From Nocardiopsis sp. ATB16-24 (lineage in GTDB: Bacteria > Actinomycetota > Actinomycetes > Streptosporangiales > Streptosporangiaceae), in assembly GCF_030271535.1 (NCBI RefSeq), contig NZ_JASCXJ010000011.1, positions 62,001 to 126,000 on the forward strand: a stretch of DNA of 64,000 nucleotides. The letters are read 5' to 3'. The position numbers were made by a program, and so were the translations under genes. The notes beneath the pieces are model-generated. The model was given only the letters and a program-made list of their open reading frames with translations, ran no database searches and was not told the DNA's origin. This document shows positions 1 through 7,768 of this stretch, piece after piece (positions within the stretch are counted from its first letter, which is position 1; every line of letters begins with the position of its first letter).

Positions 1-663
1 GAGTCGGCCCGCGCCGCGGACCCCTCCCTGTCCAAGGACGCCGCACGCGACCTGGCCGGCGACACGCTCGCCCGAGTCGGGATCCCCGACCCGGGGGCAC
101 GACTGCGCTCCTACCCGCACCAGGTCTCGGGCGGGCAGCTCCAGCGCGTGGTGATCGCGATGGCGCTGGTGGCCTCGCCCTCGCTCCTGTTGTGCGACGA
201 GCCCACCACCGCCCTCGACGTCACCACCCAGGCCCAGATCCTCGAACTCCTCCAGGAGCTCAACCGGGACCTGGGGATCTCCATCGTCCTGGCCACCCAC
301 GACCTCGACGTCATCGCCGACGTCGCCGACAAACTGGTCGTGATGTACGCGGGCGCGGTCTCCGAGGAGGGCCCCACCCAGCAGGTCATGGCCCGACCGG
401 AGCACCCCTACACGTGGTCGTTGTTGCAGGCCGCTCCGGGTCGGCACCCGGGGGAACGGCTGCGGGCGATCGAGGGCAGGCCGCCCTCCCCGCTGGCCGT
501 CATCACCGGATGCCCGTTCGCGCCGCGTTGCGAGCACCGGCGTGACGTGTGCGATGCCGCGCCGCTCACACCGGTACCGGTGTCGGACCTGCCGGGCCGG
601 CACTCCTCGTGTGTGCGTGTCACCGCGCAGAGCGCACGATCGACGGAAAGGACCTCGGGATGA
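1..663 (+). CDS. Oligopeptide ABC transporter ATP-binding protein, OppD/DppD type (5' end outside window)
   Basis: The reading frame is open from base 1, so only the C-terminal 220 residues are visible and the Walker A motif lies upstream. The signature motif SGGQLQR, the Walker B stretch LLLCDEPTTALD and the H-loop ATHD are present. The C-terminal oligopeptide-transporter extension follows, with clustered cysteines around CPFAPRCEHRRDVC (a possible Fe-S or metal site in this family). This subunit hydrolyses ATP at the inner membrane face to drive peptide or small-solute import. It overlaps the next ATPase gene by ATGA, indicating one operon with the genes that follow. Confidence 0.93.
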   Translation, partial: ESARAADPSLSKDAARDLAGDTLARVGIPDPGARLRSYPHQVSGGQLQRVVIAMALVASPSLLLCDEPTTALDVTTQAQILELLQELNRDLGISIVLATHDLDVIADVADKLVVMYAGAVSEEGPTQQVMARPEHPYTWSLLQAAPGRHPGERLRAIEGRPPSPLAVITGCPFAPRCEHRRDVCDAAPLTPVPVSDLPGRHSSCVRVTAQSARSTERTSG

Positions 664-1772
664 GCGCTGACCACCGGGACGGTACGGGCGACGAGCCCGT
701 CCTGCGCGCCCACGAACTGACCAAACACTTCCCCATGGGCGGCTTCGGCCGTTCCCGCAAGGTCCTCAGGGCCGTGGACGGGGTCTCCCTGGAGATCGGC
801 CGGGGCGAGACCCTGGGCCTGGTGGGCGAGTCCGGCAGCGGGAAGACCACCGTGGGTCGCACCCTCATCCGTCTGTACCGGCCCACCTCGGGAACGGTCG
901 AGTTCGAGGGCCGCGACATCACCGCCAGCTCCGGCTCCCGTCTCCGTCATGACGTGCGACGCCGGATGTCCATGGTCTTCCAGAACCCCTCGACCTCGCT
1001 CAACCCCTACCTGAGGTTGGAGGACACCCTCACCGAACCGCTGGTGGTGCACGGCTTCGGCAACACCGCTCTGCGTCGTGACCGGGTCGCCCGGATGCTG
1101 GAGATGGTCGGACTCGACATGTCCATGGCCCAGCGCTACCCCCAGGAACTCTCCGGGGGGCAGCGCCAACGGATCGGCATCGCCCGCGCCTTGATCACCG
1201 ATCCCTCGCTGATCATCGCCGACGAGCCGACCGCGTCCCTGGACGTGTCCGTGCAGGCCCAGATCGTCAACCTCCTGGGCGACCTGCAAAGGGAACTGGG
1301 GCTGGCCTACCTGTTCATCACGCACGACCTGGCGCTGGTCCGCCACATCAGCCACCGTGTCGCGGTGATGTACCTGGGCAGACTCATGGAGGTCTCCCCC
1401 GCCGAATCCCTGTTCACCGAACCGCTGCACCCCTACTCCGCGGTGCTCGCCTCGATGCACCAGGAGCGCGAACACCGCATCGTCCCCTCGGGGGAGATCC
1501 CCTCACCGATGTCGCCTCCCTCGGGCTGTGTGTTCCGCACTCGTTGCCCGATCGCGCGCGAACGTTGCGCGTCGGAGGCCCCCGCCCTGCGCGAGGCCGC
1601 CCCGGGCCGTTCCGTGGCCTGTCACTACCCCGGCGAGTTGCGACTCGACGGGTCGGCCTCGGGGGTGCGTCCGGAGCCGGTCGGCCTCACCTTCACCGAC
1701 GCCCCGTCCGTCTCCGCACCGTCACACCCGGTGTCCGTGGGTCCCGTATCGCGCACCAGCGAGGAGAAGTAA
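660..1772 (+). CDS. Oligopeptide ABC transporter ATP-binding protein, OppF/DppF type
   Basis: A 370-residue second ATPase of the importer. It contains Walker A GESGSGKTT near residue 60, the Q-loop in VFQNPSTSLNP, the signature LSGGQRQR, Walker B LIIADEPTASLD and the switch histidine in FITHD. The C-terminal oligopeptide/dipeptide domain has the cysteine-bearing stretch CVFRTRCPIARERC. The ATG at 660 overlaps the preceding stop (ATGA); in-frame starts further upstream would overlap the previous gene deeply. Pairing of D- and F-type ATPases is standard for dipeptide/nickel/oligopeptide importers. The substrate is unknown because the binding protein is not in view. Confidence 0.94.
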   Translation: MSADHRDGTGDEPVLRAHELTKHFPMGGFGRSRKVLRAVDGVSLEIGRGETLGLVGESGSGKTTVGRTLIRLYRPTSGTVEFEGRDITASSGSRLRHDVRRRMSMVFQNPSTSLNPYLRLEDTLTEPLVVHGFGNTALRRDRVARMLEMVGLDMSMAQRYPQELSGGQRQRIGIARALITDPSLIIADEPTASLDVSVQAQIVNLLGDLQRELGLAYLFITHDLALVRHISHRVAVMYLGRLMEVSPAESLFTEPLHPYSAVLASMHQEREHRIVPSGEIPSPMSPPSGCVFRTRCPIARERCASEAPALREAAPGRSVACHYPGELRLDGSASGVRPEPVGLTFTDAPSVSAPSHPVSVGPVSRTSEEK

Positions 1773-1774
1773 CC

Positions 1775-2050
1775 ATGCCAGGCTTCGCCAAAGACGACGC
1801 CGTGTACCTGACCCGACCGCAGCACATGGACGCGCTCTTCGCCATCACCATGGAACTGGCCTCAGAGCTGTGGGTGATGCGTGACAGGCTCACCGTGATC
1901 GAACAGCTCCTCGACGAGCGCGGCGGTCTCACCCGTGAGGACATCGAGAGCACCCAGCCTCGGGGCGAGGCCGCCGAGCGGCTCGCCCGGGAACGCGAAC
2001 GCTTCCTGACCCGGGTGTTCGACGCCGCCTCACGGGCCGGTGAGGGGTAG
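1775..2050 (+). CDS. Small helical protein of unknown function, transporter-associated (copy 1)
   Basis: A 91-residue protein with a strong Shine-Dalgarno (gaggag) in the end of oppF, 2 bp after the oppF stop and 4 bp before the permease gene, so it is translated as part of the operon. I do not recognise a named family. It is predicted mostly alpha-helical and charged, with no signal peptide or membrane segment. A core of the form ELWVMRDRL...LTVIEQLL, followed by a C-terminal RERERFLTRVF, is closely matched by the 110-residue protein at 56799-57131 (AELWVVRRRLAALEDQL ... ERDAFIARVF). Both copies sit in operons with dipeptide-type ABC transporters, which argues for a shared accessory role. 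Confidence 0.8.
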   Translation: MPGFAKDDAVYLTRPQHMDALFAITMELASELWVMRDRLTVIEQLLDERGGLTREDIESTQPRGEAAERLARERERFLTRVFDAASRAGEG

Positions 2051-2054
2051 GAAC

Positions 2055-2981
2055 ATGCTCGTCCATCTCCTCCGACGACTCGCCTTGGTCGTCTTCGTCG
2101 CGATCGGCGTCTCCACGCTGCTGTTCGCCCTGGTGCGTCTCTCCGGGGACGCCGCGACCCTGCTGGTGCCCGCCGACGCCAGTCCCGAGGTCGTCGAGGC
2201 CACTCGGGCCAGGTTCGGTCTGGACCAGCCCTTGGCCGTGCAGTACCTGAACACGATCCTGGCCAACTTCACGCTCGACTTCGGGCAGTCGTTCATGTTC
2301 GGTCTGCCCGCCGCCGAGATGGTGTTCGCGCGTTTGGGGCCGAGCCTGTGGATCGTGCTCCCCCCGCTGATCATCTCGTTGGTGGGCGCGCTCTCCATCG
2401 GCATCTTCGCGGCGCTGCGGCCCACCCGTCTCTCGGGCCGTTCCCTGATGGTCGTGACGTTCCTGTTCGACGGCATCCCCTACTTCTGGCTCGCGATGCT
2501 GCTCGTGCTGGTCTTCGCCATCAACCTGCAATGGCTGCCCGCCACCGGCAACGCCGACTTCTCCGCCCTGGTCATCCCCTGGATCGCGCTGAGCATCTAC
2601 GGACTGGCCACCCTGAGTCGTCTGACACGCGGCCAACTGCTGGACGCCTTCACCGAGGGACACGTCGCCACCGCCCGGTCCAAGGGCATCAGTCCGGCCA
2701 GGGTGCTGCTCCTGCACGCCCTGCCCACCGCGCTGCCGCCGGTCCTGGCATGGTTGGGCATCCAGTTCTCCCTCATGTTCAGCGCCCTGCTCATCCTCGA
2801 GCCCCTGCTCAACTACAACGGTCTGGGCGCCCTCCTGGTCGGAAGCGTGTCCAACCGGGACTTCCCGATGATCCAGGCGAGCGTGTTCTGCCTCGCGGTA
2901 CTGATCACCTTGATGAACATCCTCATGGACACCATCGTCAGAGCGGTCGATCCGCGGCTACGGACGAAGGCGGCACATTGA
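2055..2981 (+). CDS. ABC transporter permease, DppB/OppB type
   Basis: A 308-residue inner-membrane permease. It has an N-terminal transmembrane helix, then a periplasmic segment (SPEVVEATRARFGLDQPLAVQY) typical of the OppB_TM N-terminal region, then five or more helices. The cytoplasmic EAA loop (TARSKGISPARVLLLHALP) contacts the ATPases. ATG 2055 is preferred over the in-frame GTG at 2040 because ggggtagga lies 4-10 bases upstream of it. It follows the small gene by 4 bp and overlaps the next permease. Confidence 0.93.
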   Translation: MLVHLLRRLALVVFVAIGVSTLLFALVRLSGDAATLLVPADASPEVVEATRARFGLDQPLAVQYLNTILANFTLDFGQSFMFGLPAAEMVFARLGPSLWIVLPPLIISLVGALSIGIFAALRPTRLSGRSLMVVTFLFDGIPYFWLAMLLVLVFAINLQWLPATGNADFSALVIPWIALSIYGLATLSRLTRGQLLDAFTEGHVATARSKGISPARVLLLHALPTALPPVLAWLGIQFSLMFSALLILEPLLNYNGLGALLVGSVSNRDFPMIQASVFCLAVLITLMNILMDTIVRAVDPRLRTKAAH

Positions 2982-3922
2982 ACAGCACGGCAAGCACACA
3001 GAACGCCGCGGCGGCCGGGGCGGCCCCCACCCCCCGCAGCACGTCCCGGACCAAGGAGATCCTGGGCAGGGTCTGGGCCGCGCCCATGGGCAGGATCGCC
3101 GCCCTGATGATCGCCGCCCTGATATTGGTGGCCTGTTGCGCGGAACTGCTCATCACGCACAACCCCACCGCCCAGATCCTGAGTCGGACGAACGAACCCC
3201 CGTCCTGGCTGGGCGGTGAGGGCGGCCACCTGTTGGGAACCGACCCGTTGGGCCGGGACGTGTTCAGCCGCATCCTGGTCGGACTGCGTCTGAGCCTGCT
3301 CATCGGGTTCCTGACCGCCACCGCGACCGCGCTCATCGGCCTGACCCTGGGTCTTCTCGCGGGTTACTACGAGCGTTTCGTCGGTGGATTCCTCATGCGG
3401 ATGGCCGACATCCAGTTCGCGGTGCCCTTCGCGGCCGTGGGCATCGCCCTGGCCGCGTTCGCCGGGCCCAGCGTCGTCCTGCTGATGCTGGTGCTGGCGT
3501 TCTGGGGATGGACCAACTACGCACGGACCATCGTGTCCCTGGTGCAGCAGACCAAGCGGCTGGACTTCGTCACCGCGGCCCGCACCACCGGTGCCTCCCC
3601 GGTCAGGATCCTGGTGCGCCACATCACCCCCAACGTCCTGGGGCCCGTCATCATCCTGTGGTCCACGAGCGTGGGCACGCTGATCCTGGTCGAGAGTTCG
3701 CTCAGCCTGTTGGGCCTGGGCGTGCAGCCTCCGGGGTTCTCGCTGGGCAGCATGCTCGCCGACGCGCAGAAGACCCTGCGTCTGGCCTGGTGGGCGGCCG
3801 TGTTCCCCGGAGTGGGGATCACACTGGTCGTCATCGCGTTCAACCTGTTGGGCGACGCCCTGCGTGACGCGTTCAACCCCGCGCTGCGTTCCCTGACCGA
3901 GAACGACCCCGAGTTGACGTAG
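2978..3922 (+). CDS. ABC transporter permease, DppC/OppC type
   Basis: A 314-residue permease partner. It has an N-terminal helix, then the family motif HLLGTDPLGRDVFSRIL after a periplasmic stretch, multiple transmembrane helices, the EAA loop (AARTTGASPVRILVRHITPN) and the conserved ESSLSLLGLGVQPP segment. The likely start is TTG 2978, overlapping the preceding stop as TTGA; no better start with a Shine-Dalgarno was seen. It is the last gene of this operon and is followed by a strong terminator hairpin. Gene order (D, F, small protein, B, C) is unusual because the ATPases precede the permeases. Confidence 0.92.
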   Translation: MNSTASTQNAAAAGAAPTPRSTSRTKEILGRVWAAPMGRIAALMIAALILVACCAELLITHNPTAQILSRTNEPPSWLGGEGGHLLGTDPLGRDVFSRILVGLRLSLLIGFLTATATALIGLTLGLLAGYYERFVGGFLMRMADIQFAVPFAAVGIALAAFAGPSVVLLMLVLAFWGWTNYARTIVSLVQQTKRLDFVTAARTTGASPVRILVRHITPNVLGPVIILWSTSVGTLILVESSLSLLGLGVQPPGFSLGSMLADAQKTLRLAWWAAVFPGVGITLVVIAFNLLGDALRDAFNPALRSLTENDPELT

Positions 3923-3982
3923 GACCGGGGCGAGGGCACCGGCCCGGAACGGCCCCACGCGTCGATCCGGTCCCCGCCCGAA

Positions 3983-4025
3983 GCGGACCGCGGGTCGGTC
4001 CCACTCCCACCGACCCGCGGTCCGC
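3983..4025. terminator. Intrinsic terminator, 17-bp stem
   Basis: Perfect inverted repeat: GCGGACCGCGGGTCGGT at 3983-3999, a 9-base loop, and its exact complement at 4009-4025. It lies between the end of the transporter operon and the convergent gene ending at 4056, so it can serve both directions. There is no U tract. Confidence 0.8.
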
Positions 4026-4055
4026 CTGTGAGCGGCCCCCGTCCGGGCCGCCCGT

Positions 4056-4685
4056 CTATCCGACCTCGGCGGTGTAGGTCCGCCCCATCCCGAAGGGCCC
4101 GCCGAACTCCACGCTCGCGGGGGTGAAATCCCCCTCGGCGGTGACCACGCCCTCGGCCCGCTGGCCCGGGCTCAGGGTCATCGTGGCGATCTGGTCCTCC
4201 GCCTCTCCCAGGCCGCTCGTGGTGTCCTTCTTGGTGCCGTCGTCGGCCACGATCGAGAAGTAGAGCGGGTTGACGTCGACGTTCTCGTCGCCGTTGTTCT
4301 CGACGGTGACGTACACACTGGTGAAGTCTCCACCGTCATAGAGGATGCTCGGTGTGAACTCGACGGCCTCGGCGGTGACGACGACGTCCTGTTCCTCCTC
4401 GGGGGCCGCCTCCTCCGTGTCCTCCGCCGCGGCCTCCTCGACCTTCTCCTCCTGCTCCGTCCCCTCCCGTGCGGTGGTCGGCTCCGGAGGGCCGTCGTCG
4501 AGGTCGCCTCCCGAGACGGCGGCCACGCACCCGCCGAACAGGAAAAGGACGAGGAGGAGACCTCCGCATCCCAGGCCGAACTTCTTGCCCGTGGACATGC
4601 CTGGTCGCGGGGAGGCGGGCGGCATGGGCCGACCGTAGGGGGGCTGCTGGGAGTCGCCGGGGTGAGGCTGCTGGGGCTGGGTCAC
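4056..4685 (-). CDS. DUF4352-type membrane-anchored protein
   Basis: About 209 residues. The N-terminal 40 are Pro/Gln-rich and probably cytoplasmic. A single membrane segment follows (FGLGCGGLLLVLFLFGG), then an acidic Glu/Ala-rich linker and a C-terminal immunoglobulin-like domain of the DUF4352 kind (VYVTVENNGDENVDVNP pattern, ending in GRTYTAEVG). Start is placed at GTG 4685 because the upstream part of the frame is low-complexity and unconserved in character. Role is unknown; such domains are extracytoplasmic and often antigen-like or telokin-like. The membrane segment (GKKFGLGCGG) resembles that of the protein at 42606 (GAKIGIGCGG). Confidence 0.8.
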   Translation of the reverse strand: MTQPQQPHPGDSQQPPYGRPMPPASPRPGMSTGKKFGLGCGGLLLVLFLFGGCVAAVSGGDLDDGPPEPTTAREGTEQEEKVEEAAAEDTEEAAPEEEQDVVVTAEAVEFTPSILYDGGDFTSVYVTVENNGDENVDVNPLYFSIVADDGTKKDTTSGLGEAEDQIATMTLSPGQRAEGVVTAEGDFTPASVEFGGPFGMGRTYTAEVG

Positions 4686-4843
4686 GGTGTGCTCCGGTCT
4701 GGGTGTGAAGAGGCGGTGGGGACACCGCCGAGACGCGCCGGCGGTGGAAGGAGCCCCCGGCGGGCGAGGACACAGAGAAGGAGAGGCGGATGCACACGCC
4801 TTCCTTCGCCCCAGAGGACCTACGGAACTCCTGAGGCACTCAC

Positions 4844-4873
4844 ACAGTACACAGATATTGTGAACATGGGCAA
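4844..4873 (-). promoter_or_regulatory. Possible promoter of the DUF4352 gene
   Basis: On the minus strand, TTGCCC (4873-4868) and TACTGT (4849-4844) are separated by 18 bases, about 160 bases upstream of the GTG start, in a locally AT-richer stretch. Match to the sigma-70 type consensus is only moderate. This and the hairpin at 5019-5058 are all that I see in the 4686-5073 intergenic region. Confidence 0.3.
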
Positions 4874-5018
4874 CCACACGCAGAAGATCGATTCATTCAC
4901 AACTGTGAAGTCACCAAGAGGCCTCCTGGACGGCACGCACGCGCAAGGAGGGAGCGAAAAGGACCCGGACGAGGGCGGACCCGTGGCGACCGCCCGACGA
5001 AGGACCGCTCGAAACGAC

Positions 5019-5058
5019 GACACCGGCCGGACAGGAGTTCTCCTGCCCGGCCGGTGTC
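5019..5058 (-). terminator. Terminator after the 268-aa unknown gene
   Basis: Inverted repeat with arms GACACCGGCCGG and CCGGCCGGTGTC, one mismatched pair, then CAGGAG/CTCCTG around a 2-base centre. It lies 15 bp beyond the stop of the minus-strand gene at 5074-5880. On the minus strand the hairpin is followed by a short T-containing stretch. Confidence 0.7.
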
Positions 5059-5073
5059 TCACGTCGACGTGGC

Positions 5074-5880
5074 TCAGGTGGCTGTGGCCGCGCTCCCCAC
5101 GGCGGGGGTCCGGAACACCTGGTGCGGCTGGAAGATGCAGATGTTCGTCTCACCCTGGACGTTGGCGTCGGTGATCTCGACGAAGTAGGCGTAGGCCGTC
5201 CGCTCCTGTAACCCGGCTCCGACCTGCACCTCGCCCCTGTTGAGTCCGGCGTGGTCGTGCCCGCGCCGCCGCTGGATGAAGATGTTGTCCCACCAGGTCA
5301 GGTTCTGGGTGTCGAACTCTCGGGCCGAGGAGCCCTTGGACAGCCGGTGGATGTAGTAGGCGTCGGGGCCGCCGCTCTGGTCCAGGGTCTGCCAGGAGCA
5401 GAACAGCTCGCCCACCTCGGGAACGCCGTCGATCTCCTGCCCACCGGAGGGGGTGAAGGAGGCCTTCAACTCCTCACGCCGCGAGGTGTAGTGCTCCACG
5501 AACCGCCGTGAGACCTCGCCGTCCTGGTGACGCGAACGGGTCTGCACGCTGCCGTCGGTACCGCGCACCTCGATCGTGTACTCGCCCTCGGCGAGGAACC
5601 CCGTGGGCAGGTTGACCATGTACCAGTAGTAGTCCAGGGTCCGGTCGTAGATGTGGCCGTCGGTGTTGGCGGGGGTGAAGACCTGGTTGGTGAATTCCAC
5701 CTCGTACCCGCCGGGGCCGCGCGCGGTGATCGACTCGACCAGGTCTGGCGTCGGCACCCCCGGGGTGGGATAGAAGGAGACCAGGAACTTGTGCTGCTCC
5801 TTGGGCAGCGACGTTCCCTCGAAGTCCCAGTAGACGTCGCAGGCCATGATGTCGTAGACGCGCAACGGAGGGTTGCTCAC
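5074..5880 (-). CDS. Protein of unknown function, 268 aa
   Basis: I do not recognise the family. Start is GTG 5880, preceded by an aaagga ribosome site 5 bases upstream; upstream in-frame residues look non-native. There is no signal peptide and no membrane segment. The N-terminal half looks like beta-rich repeats (WDFEGTSLPKEQHKFLVSFY; GYEVEFTNQVFTPANT; GEYTIEVRGTDGSVQTRSRH), suggestive of one or two immunoglobulin-like or fibronectin-like sandwiches. It is rich in Tyr, Trp and Phe, and has only three cysteines. It stands alone with its own terminator. A structural or ligand-binding role is possible, but no function is claimed. Confidence 0.75.
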   Translation of the reverse strand: MSNPPLRVYDIMACDVYWDFEGTSLPKEQHKFLVSFYPTPGVPTPDLVESITARGPGGYEVEFTNQVFTPANTDGHIYDRTLDYYWYMVNLPTGFLAEGEYTIEVRGTDGSVQTRSRHQDGEVSRRFVEHYTSRREELKASFTPSGGQEIDGVPEVGELFCSWQTLDQSGGPDAYYIHRLSKGSSAREFDTQNLTWWDNIFIQRRRGHDHAGLNRGEVQVGAGLQERTAYAYFVEITDANVQGETNICIFQPHQVFRTPAVGSAATAT

Positions 5881-6368
5881 GTTCGTTCCTTTCGTCGCGG
5901 GAGCGTGAACCGTCCTCGTGAGTGTGGTCCCGTGGGGAGCGTGCGCGCATCGGTCAAACCTCGGTGAAACGGCGTACCGGTGGAAAAGCCCGCAGCCTCC
6001 CCTTCCCCGGGAACGGGAGAACCGATCCATGCCGCTGCCGGTCCTCCACCGCGTGGTCCTCGCAGCCGAAAAGAACGAGGAAGGCGTTCGAAGAACGTCG
6101 TCCGACGGTTTCGGTCCGCGCTTTCTACGTCGCCTCGCATAATGCCGGGGCGAGGGCATCGAACCCAGAACTGTCCTCGACTTTCCAAGAACGGAGGATT
6201 TCGACGAGGACGTCCTTTTCCGGCCGGTGAGCGTGGAGTTCCGAAGGCCTCGGATCTCCGAGGAAGACGGCCGCCCCGTGGTGGACCCGGTCCAGGCTCC
6301 GCGAGAGTCCGGACTTTCGGCCGTCACGGCGAGCGACGTCGAGAACCGGCCTCCCCCCGGGGTCTCGA
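5881..6368. other. Non-coding gap upstream of the 268-aa gene
   Basis: About 490 bp with no convincing gene. The region 5980-6240 is more A/T-rich than the surroundings and probably contains the promoter of the minus-strand gene that starts at 5880. I could not identify a clear -35/-10 pair. Confidence 0.5.
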
Positions 6369-6400
6369 CCGGGGCGCCCGCACACGGACGGGCGCCCCGG
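6369..6400. terminator. Hairpin, 12-bp perfect stem
   Basis: CCGGGGCGCCCG at 6369-6380 pairs with 6389-6400 across an 8-base loop. It is the second of two hairpins downstream of the minus-strand hydrolase. Confidence 0.65.
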
Positions 6401-6434
6401 ACGGCCGTGTGCCGGCGACCGCCCGAGGCGCAGA

Positions 6435-6457
6435 GAAGGCCGGTGTCACCGGCCTTC
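6435..6457 (-). terminator. Terminator of the secreted hydrolase gene
   Basis: 23-bp palindrome GAAGGCCGGTG-T-CACCGGCCTTC, beginning 3 bp after the hydrolase stop codon. A second hairpin follows at 6369-6400. Confidence 0.75.
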
Positions 6458-6460
6458 CGC

Positions 6461-7312
6461 CTACGACAGGTTCTTGCTGTCGATGTCCCATGCGGTGGAG
6501 CACAGGCCACAGTCCTCGCCGACGAACTCCCGGCGGGCCTGCGGATCGCCCTTGAGCTGCCACTTCAGCCACGCGGTGCCCACACGCCCGTACTCGCCGC
6601 CGTTGGGCTCGGCGAAGGTGCCGAAGTGTCCCACATCCAGGTGCCCGATGAAGGCGGGCAGGCCTTGGGGCAGTCGACCGTAGTCGTCCACGGCGTTGGC
6701 GTAGGCGATGTCGCCGGGGCCGCCGGTGAAGTAGGCGATGGGGGCGTGCAACCGGTCGAGCTGGTGGTTGTCACGGTCGTTCAGCATGCCGCTGTTCCAC
6801 AGCACGGTGGTGGTGATCCGGGGGTCGTCGGCCACCTCGTAGGTCTCCAGCCCTCCGCAGGACTGCCCCATCACGGCGATCTTGCCGGTGTCGAGCCTGC
6901 CCCGGTAAGGGCTCAACAGACGGCTATTCTCCGCGATCGCCCAGTCGACGGCCTCGATGAGCATGTCGGCGTCGGTACTGCCCCTTCCTCCGGGGCGTCC
7001 GTTGGCGATCACCAGGAAGCCGTGCGAGGCGAACTCGGTGAGGATGTTCTCGAACCACGTCCCGTCGGCGCGGCAGGCGCCGTTGCCCCAGGCCACGATC
7101 GGCAACTTCTCGTCCCGGGGAAGGTCGACGGGACGGTAGATCGTGTGGTCACGCAGGCGCAGGGTGGTCACGTACTCGGCGTCATAGGGCCCCGACCCGC
7201 CCATGGTCTCCACGGTGTCGGCCGACGCCGGCGAAGCGGGAAGGACGGTGGCCGCCATGAGCAGGCCGAACAGTGCGGCCGAAGCCCGACGGATCAAACT
7301 CGGTGATCCCAT
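6461..7312 (-). CDS. Secreted alpha/beta hydrolase (esterase/lipase-like)
   Basis: 283 residues starting at ATG 7312 with a GAGGAG ribosome site. The N-terminal signal peptide runs to about residue 31 (hydrophobic ALFGLLMAATVLPASPASA). The mature protein has an alpha/beta-hydrolase fold with the nucleophile elbow GQSCG near residue 145, a likely acid in the DDYGRL region, and the catalytic histidine in GHLDVGHFG. The oxyanion-side motif resembles dienelactone, PHB-depolymerase and chlorophyllase-type enzymes (VAWGNGACRADG). Four or more cysteines could form disulfides outside the cell. It probably hydrolyses an extracellular ester; substrate unknown. A promoter-like pair lies at 7378-7405. 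Confidence 0.87.
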   Translation of the reverse strand: MGSPSLIRRASAALFGLLMAATVLPASPASADTVETMGGSGPYDAEYVTTLRLRDHTIYRPVDLPRDEKLPIVAWGNGACRADGTWFENILTEFASHGFLVIANGRPGGRGSTDADMLIEAVDWAIAENSRLLSPYRGRLDTGKIAVMGQSCGGLETYEVADDPRITTTVLWNSGMLNDRDNHQLDRLHAPIAYFTGGPGDIAYANAVDDYGRLPQGLPAFIGHLDVGHFGTFAEPNGGEYGRVGTAWLKWQLKGDPQARREFVGEDCGLCSTAWDIDSKNLS

Positions 7313-7377
7313 ATTCCGACTCCTCAGGGGGTGTGCTGAACACAGCGGGAGATCTCTTCCAGCGCGCTGAACCCCGA

Positions 7378-7405
7378 ATATTCGCCACCGGGAAACCGCT
7401 GTCAA
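7378..7405 (-). promoter_or_regulatory. Likely promoter of the secreted hydrolase gene
   Basis: Minus-strand TTGACA (7405-7400), a 16-base spacer and GAATAT (7383-7378), about 65 bases before the ATG at 7312. The remaining gap to the divergent MatB gene (to 7768) shows no gene; it contains an A/T-richer stretch around 7430-7500. Confidence 0.5.
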
Positions 7406-7768
7406 CACACCCTCACGAAGGACCCGTGATTCTACGGATGCCCGCGCATTTTCTCCGATTTCTCATTCTCCACATCCGTGAGAACACGCATGGGCGACAA
7501 TCGCACTCCTGCGTCCACACCGGATGCGGCGTGTGCTCGCCGAGAAAGTGAGCGACCCTCCTCCCGAAACCCGCGCTTCTCCACCCTTTGGTGTGTGTTC
7601 TCGTTGGAGCCGTGAAGGGACACCGTCGACGCGGCGGACGGGGTCGGACCTTCACCGTCGCCCACGGCGACGCCGGAAAGGACGGCCACGGGACCACCGC
7701 CCCATGCCCGCACACCACGCCCTGTGGTGTACTGGCTCGCGACCGGTCGGCGGCGGAGGGAGCACGGG

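Noticed and set aside
4384-4500. Low-complexity Glu/Ala codon run as a regulatory repeat
   Set aside because: It encodes the acidic linker of the DUF4352 protein.
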